Shown here: positions 6,615-6,983 of the stretch, one piece after another
How the letters are laid out: each line of letters starts with the position of its first letter
Numbering within the stretch: the stretch's first letter is position 1
NCBI GenBank assembly: GCA_002352105.1
Contig: DEHV01000075.1
Span: 61,947-68,929, forward strand
DNA from: Chitinophagaceae bacterium UBA2791
GTDB taxonomy: Bacteria; Bacteroidota; Bacteroidia; Chitinophagales; Chitinophagaceae
Reading direction: 5' to 3'
Length of the DNA: 6,983 nucleotides
Made by a program: the position numbers and the translations under genes
Notes under the pieces: model-generated
Databases searched by the model: none
The model's input: only the letters and a program-made list of their open reading frames with translations
What the model was told of the DNA's origin: nothing

Positions 6615-6983
6615 ATGGCCGACGTATTTACCAAAGAGCAAAGAAGCGAGATCATGCGAAAGGTGAAAAGCGATCGCAACAAATCGACGGAGCTCCGGGT
6701 GATCGCTTTTTTCCGGTCCCATGGCATCAAGGGATGGAGAAGGAACTACAAGCTTTTCGGGAAACCGGATTTTGTATTTCTCAAGATCAAAACCGCGGTG
6801 TTTGTAGACGGATGTTTCTGGCATGGACATGATTGCCGCAATACCAGGCCCCAGACCAACCAGGATTACTGGCAGAAAAAAATAGCGCGTAACCGGGAAA
6901 GGGACAAGGCGGTGACCAAAACCCTGAAGCTGCGCGGATGGAGGGTAATACGGGTATGGGAATGCGCAATTGATAAAAAATTA
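6615..6983 (+). CDS. vsr: Very short patch repair (Vsr) endonuclease, 3' end outside window
   Basis: Vsr nicks DNA next to the T of a T:G mismatch formed when 5-methylcytosine deaminates, starting short-patch repair that restores C:G. The reading frame from ATG 6615 stays open to the window edge, giving 123 residues of an expected 135-155. It starts MADVFTKEQRSEIMRKVKSD, close to the usual Vsr start. Visible motifs are the catalytic Asp in KPDF (Asp52), the core VDGCFWHGHDC (64-74) with catalytic His70, and WEC (115-117). The zinc ligands Cys67, His72, Cys74 and Cys117 are all present and match E. coli Vsr Cys66, His71, Cys73 and Cys117. The E. coli residues Thr63 and His64 are replaced by Val64 and Asp65, a difference I believe is common in Vsr outside enterobacteria. 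No Shine-Dalgarno sequence precedes the start; an 8-base palindrome ATGATCAT lies at 6599-6606. Placement just after a C5-methyltransferase is the classical arrangement. Confidence 0.93.
   Translation, partial: MADVFTKEQRSEIMRKVKSDRNKSTELRVIAFFRSHGIKGWRRNYKLFGKPDFVFLKIKTAVFVDGCFWHGHDCRNTRPQTNQDYWQKKIARNRERDKAVTKTLKLRGWRVIRVWECAIDKKL

Noticed and set aside
6603..6830. A minus-strand frame over the vsr region
   Set aside because: Antisense to the clear Vsr coding sequence; no domain signal.

Overview
The window looks like a chromosomal segment of a Bacteroidota bacterium, most likely Chitinophagaceae or a relative. The reasons are an FtsZ beginning MIHFDLPKEKSSIIKVIGVGGGGSN with a very long C-terminal extension, AT-rich gene starts that mostly lack a Shine-Dalgarno sequence, and a good match to the Bacteroidota -7 promoter element (TAnnTTTG) upstream of the methyltransferase. 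The family-level placement is an inference from remembered protein style, not from a search.

Left part (1-4062, + strand): the distal end of the division and cell wall (dcw) cluster in the order ftsQ (5' end outside the window), ftsA, ftsZ. FtsQ is the membrane-anchored periplasmic divisome linker, FtsA the actin-like membrane tether, and FtsZ the tubulin-like GTPase that forms the Z ring. The cluster ends at a strong intrinsic terminator (4145-4173), which is preceded by a second hairpin with the same TTCG-centred apex (4071-4103).

Middle part (4180-5313, - strand): a convergent gene for an unnamed single-pass membrane protein. It has a cytoplasmic coiled coil, one transmembrane helix, a long Ser/Ala/Pro/Gln-rich periplasmic linker and a C-terminal SH3-like domain. 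Its role is unknown.

Intergenic part (5314-5613): a 300-base divergent region with no convincing gene. It holds a candidate promoter and an SD-like site for the methyltransferase, plus a 12-base tandem repeat just upstream of the minus-strand start.

Right part (5614-6983, + strand): a C5-cytosine DNA methyltransferase followed 32 bases later by a vsr-type mismatch endonuclease that runs off the window end. The pair makes functional sense: the methyltransferase makes 5-methylcytosine, and Vsr nicks the T:G mismatches produced when it deaminates. No restriction endonuclease is visible inside the window, so an orphan pair and the edge of a larger restriction-modification or defence locus both remain possible.

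I see no clear evidence for a wholly new system. The most open questions are the minus-strand SH3-like membrane protein, the FtsZ linker and its post-peptide tail, and what lies downstream of vsr.
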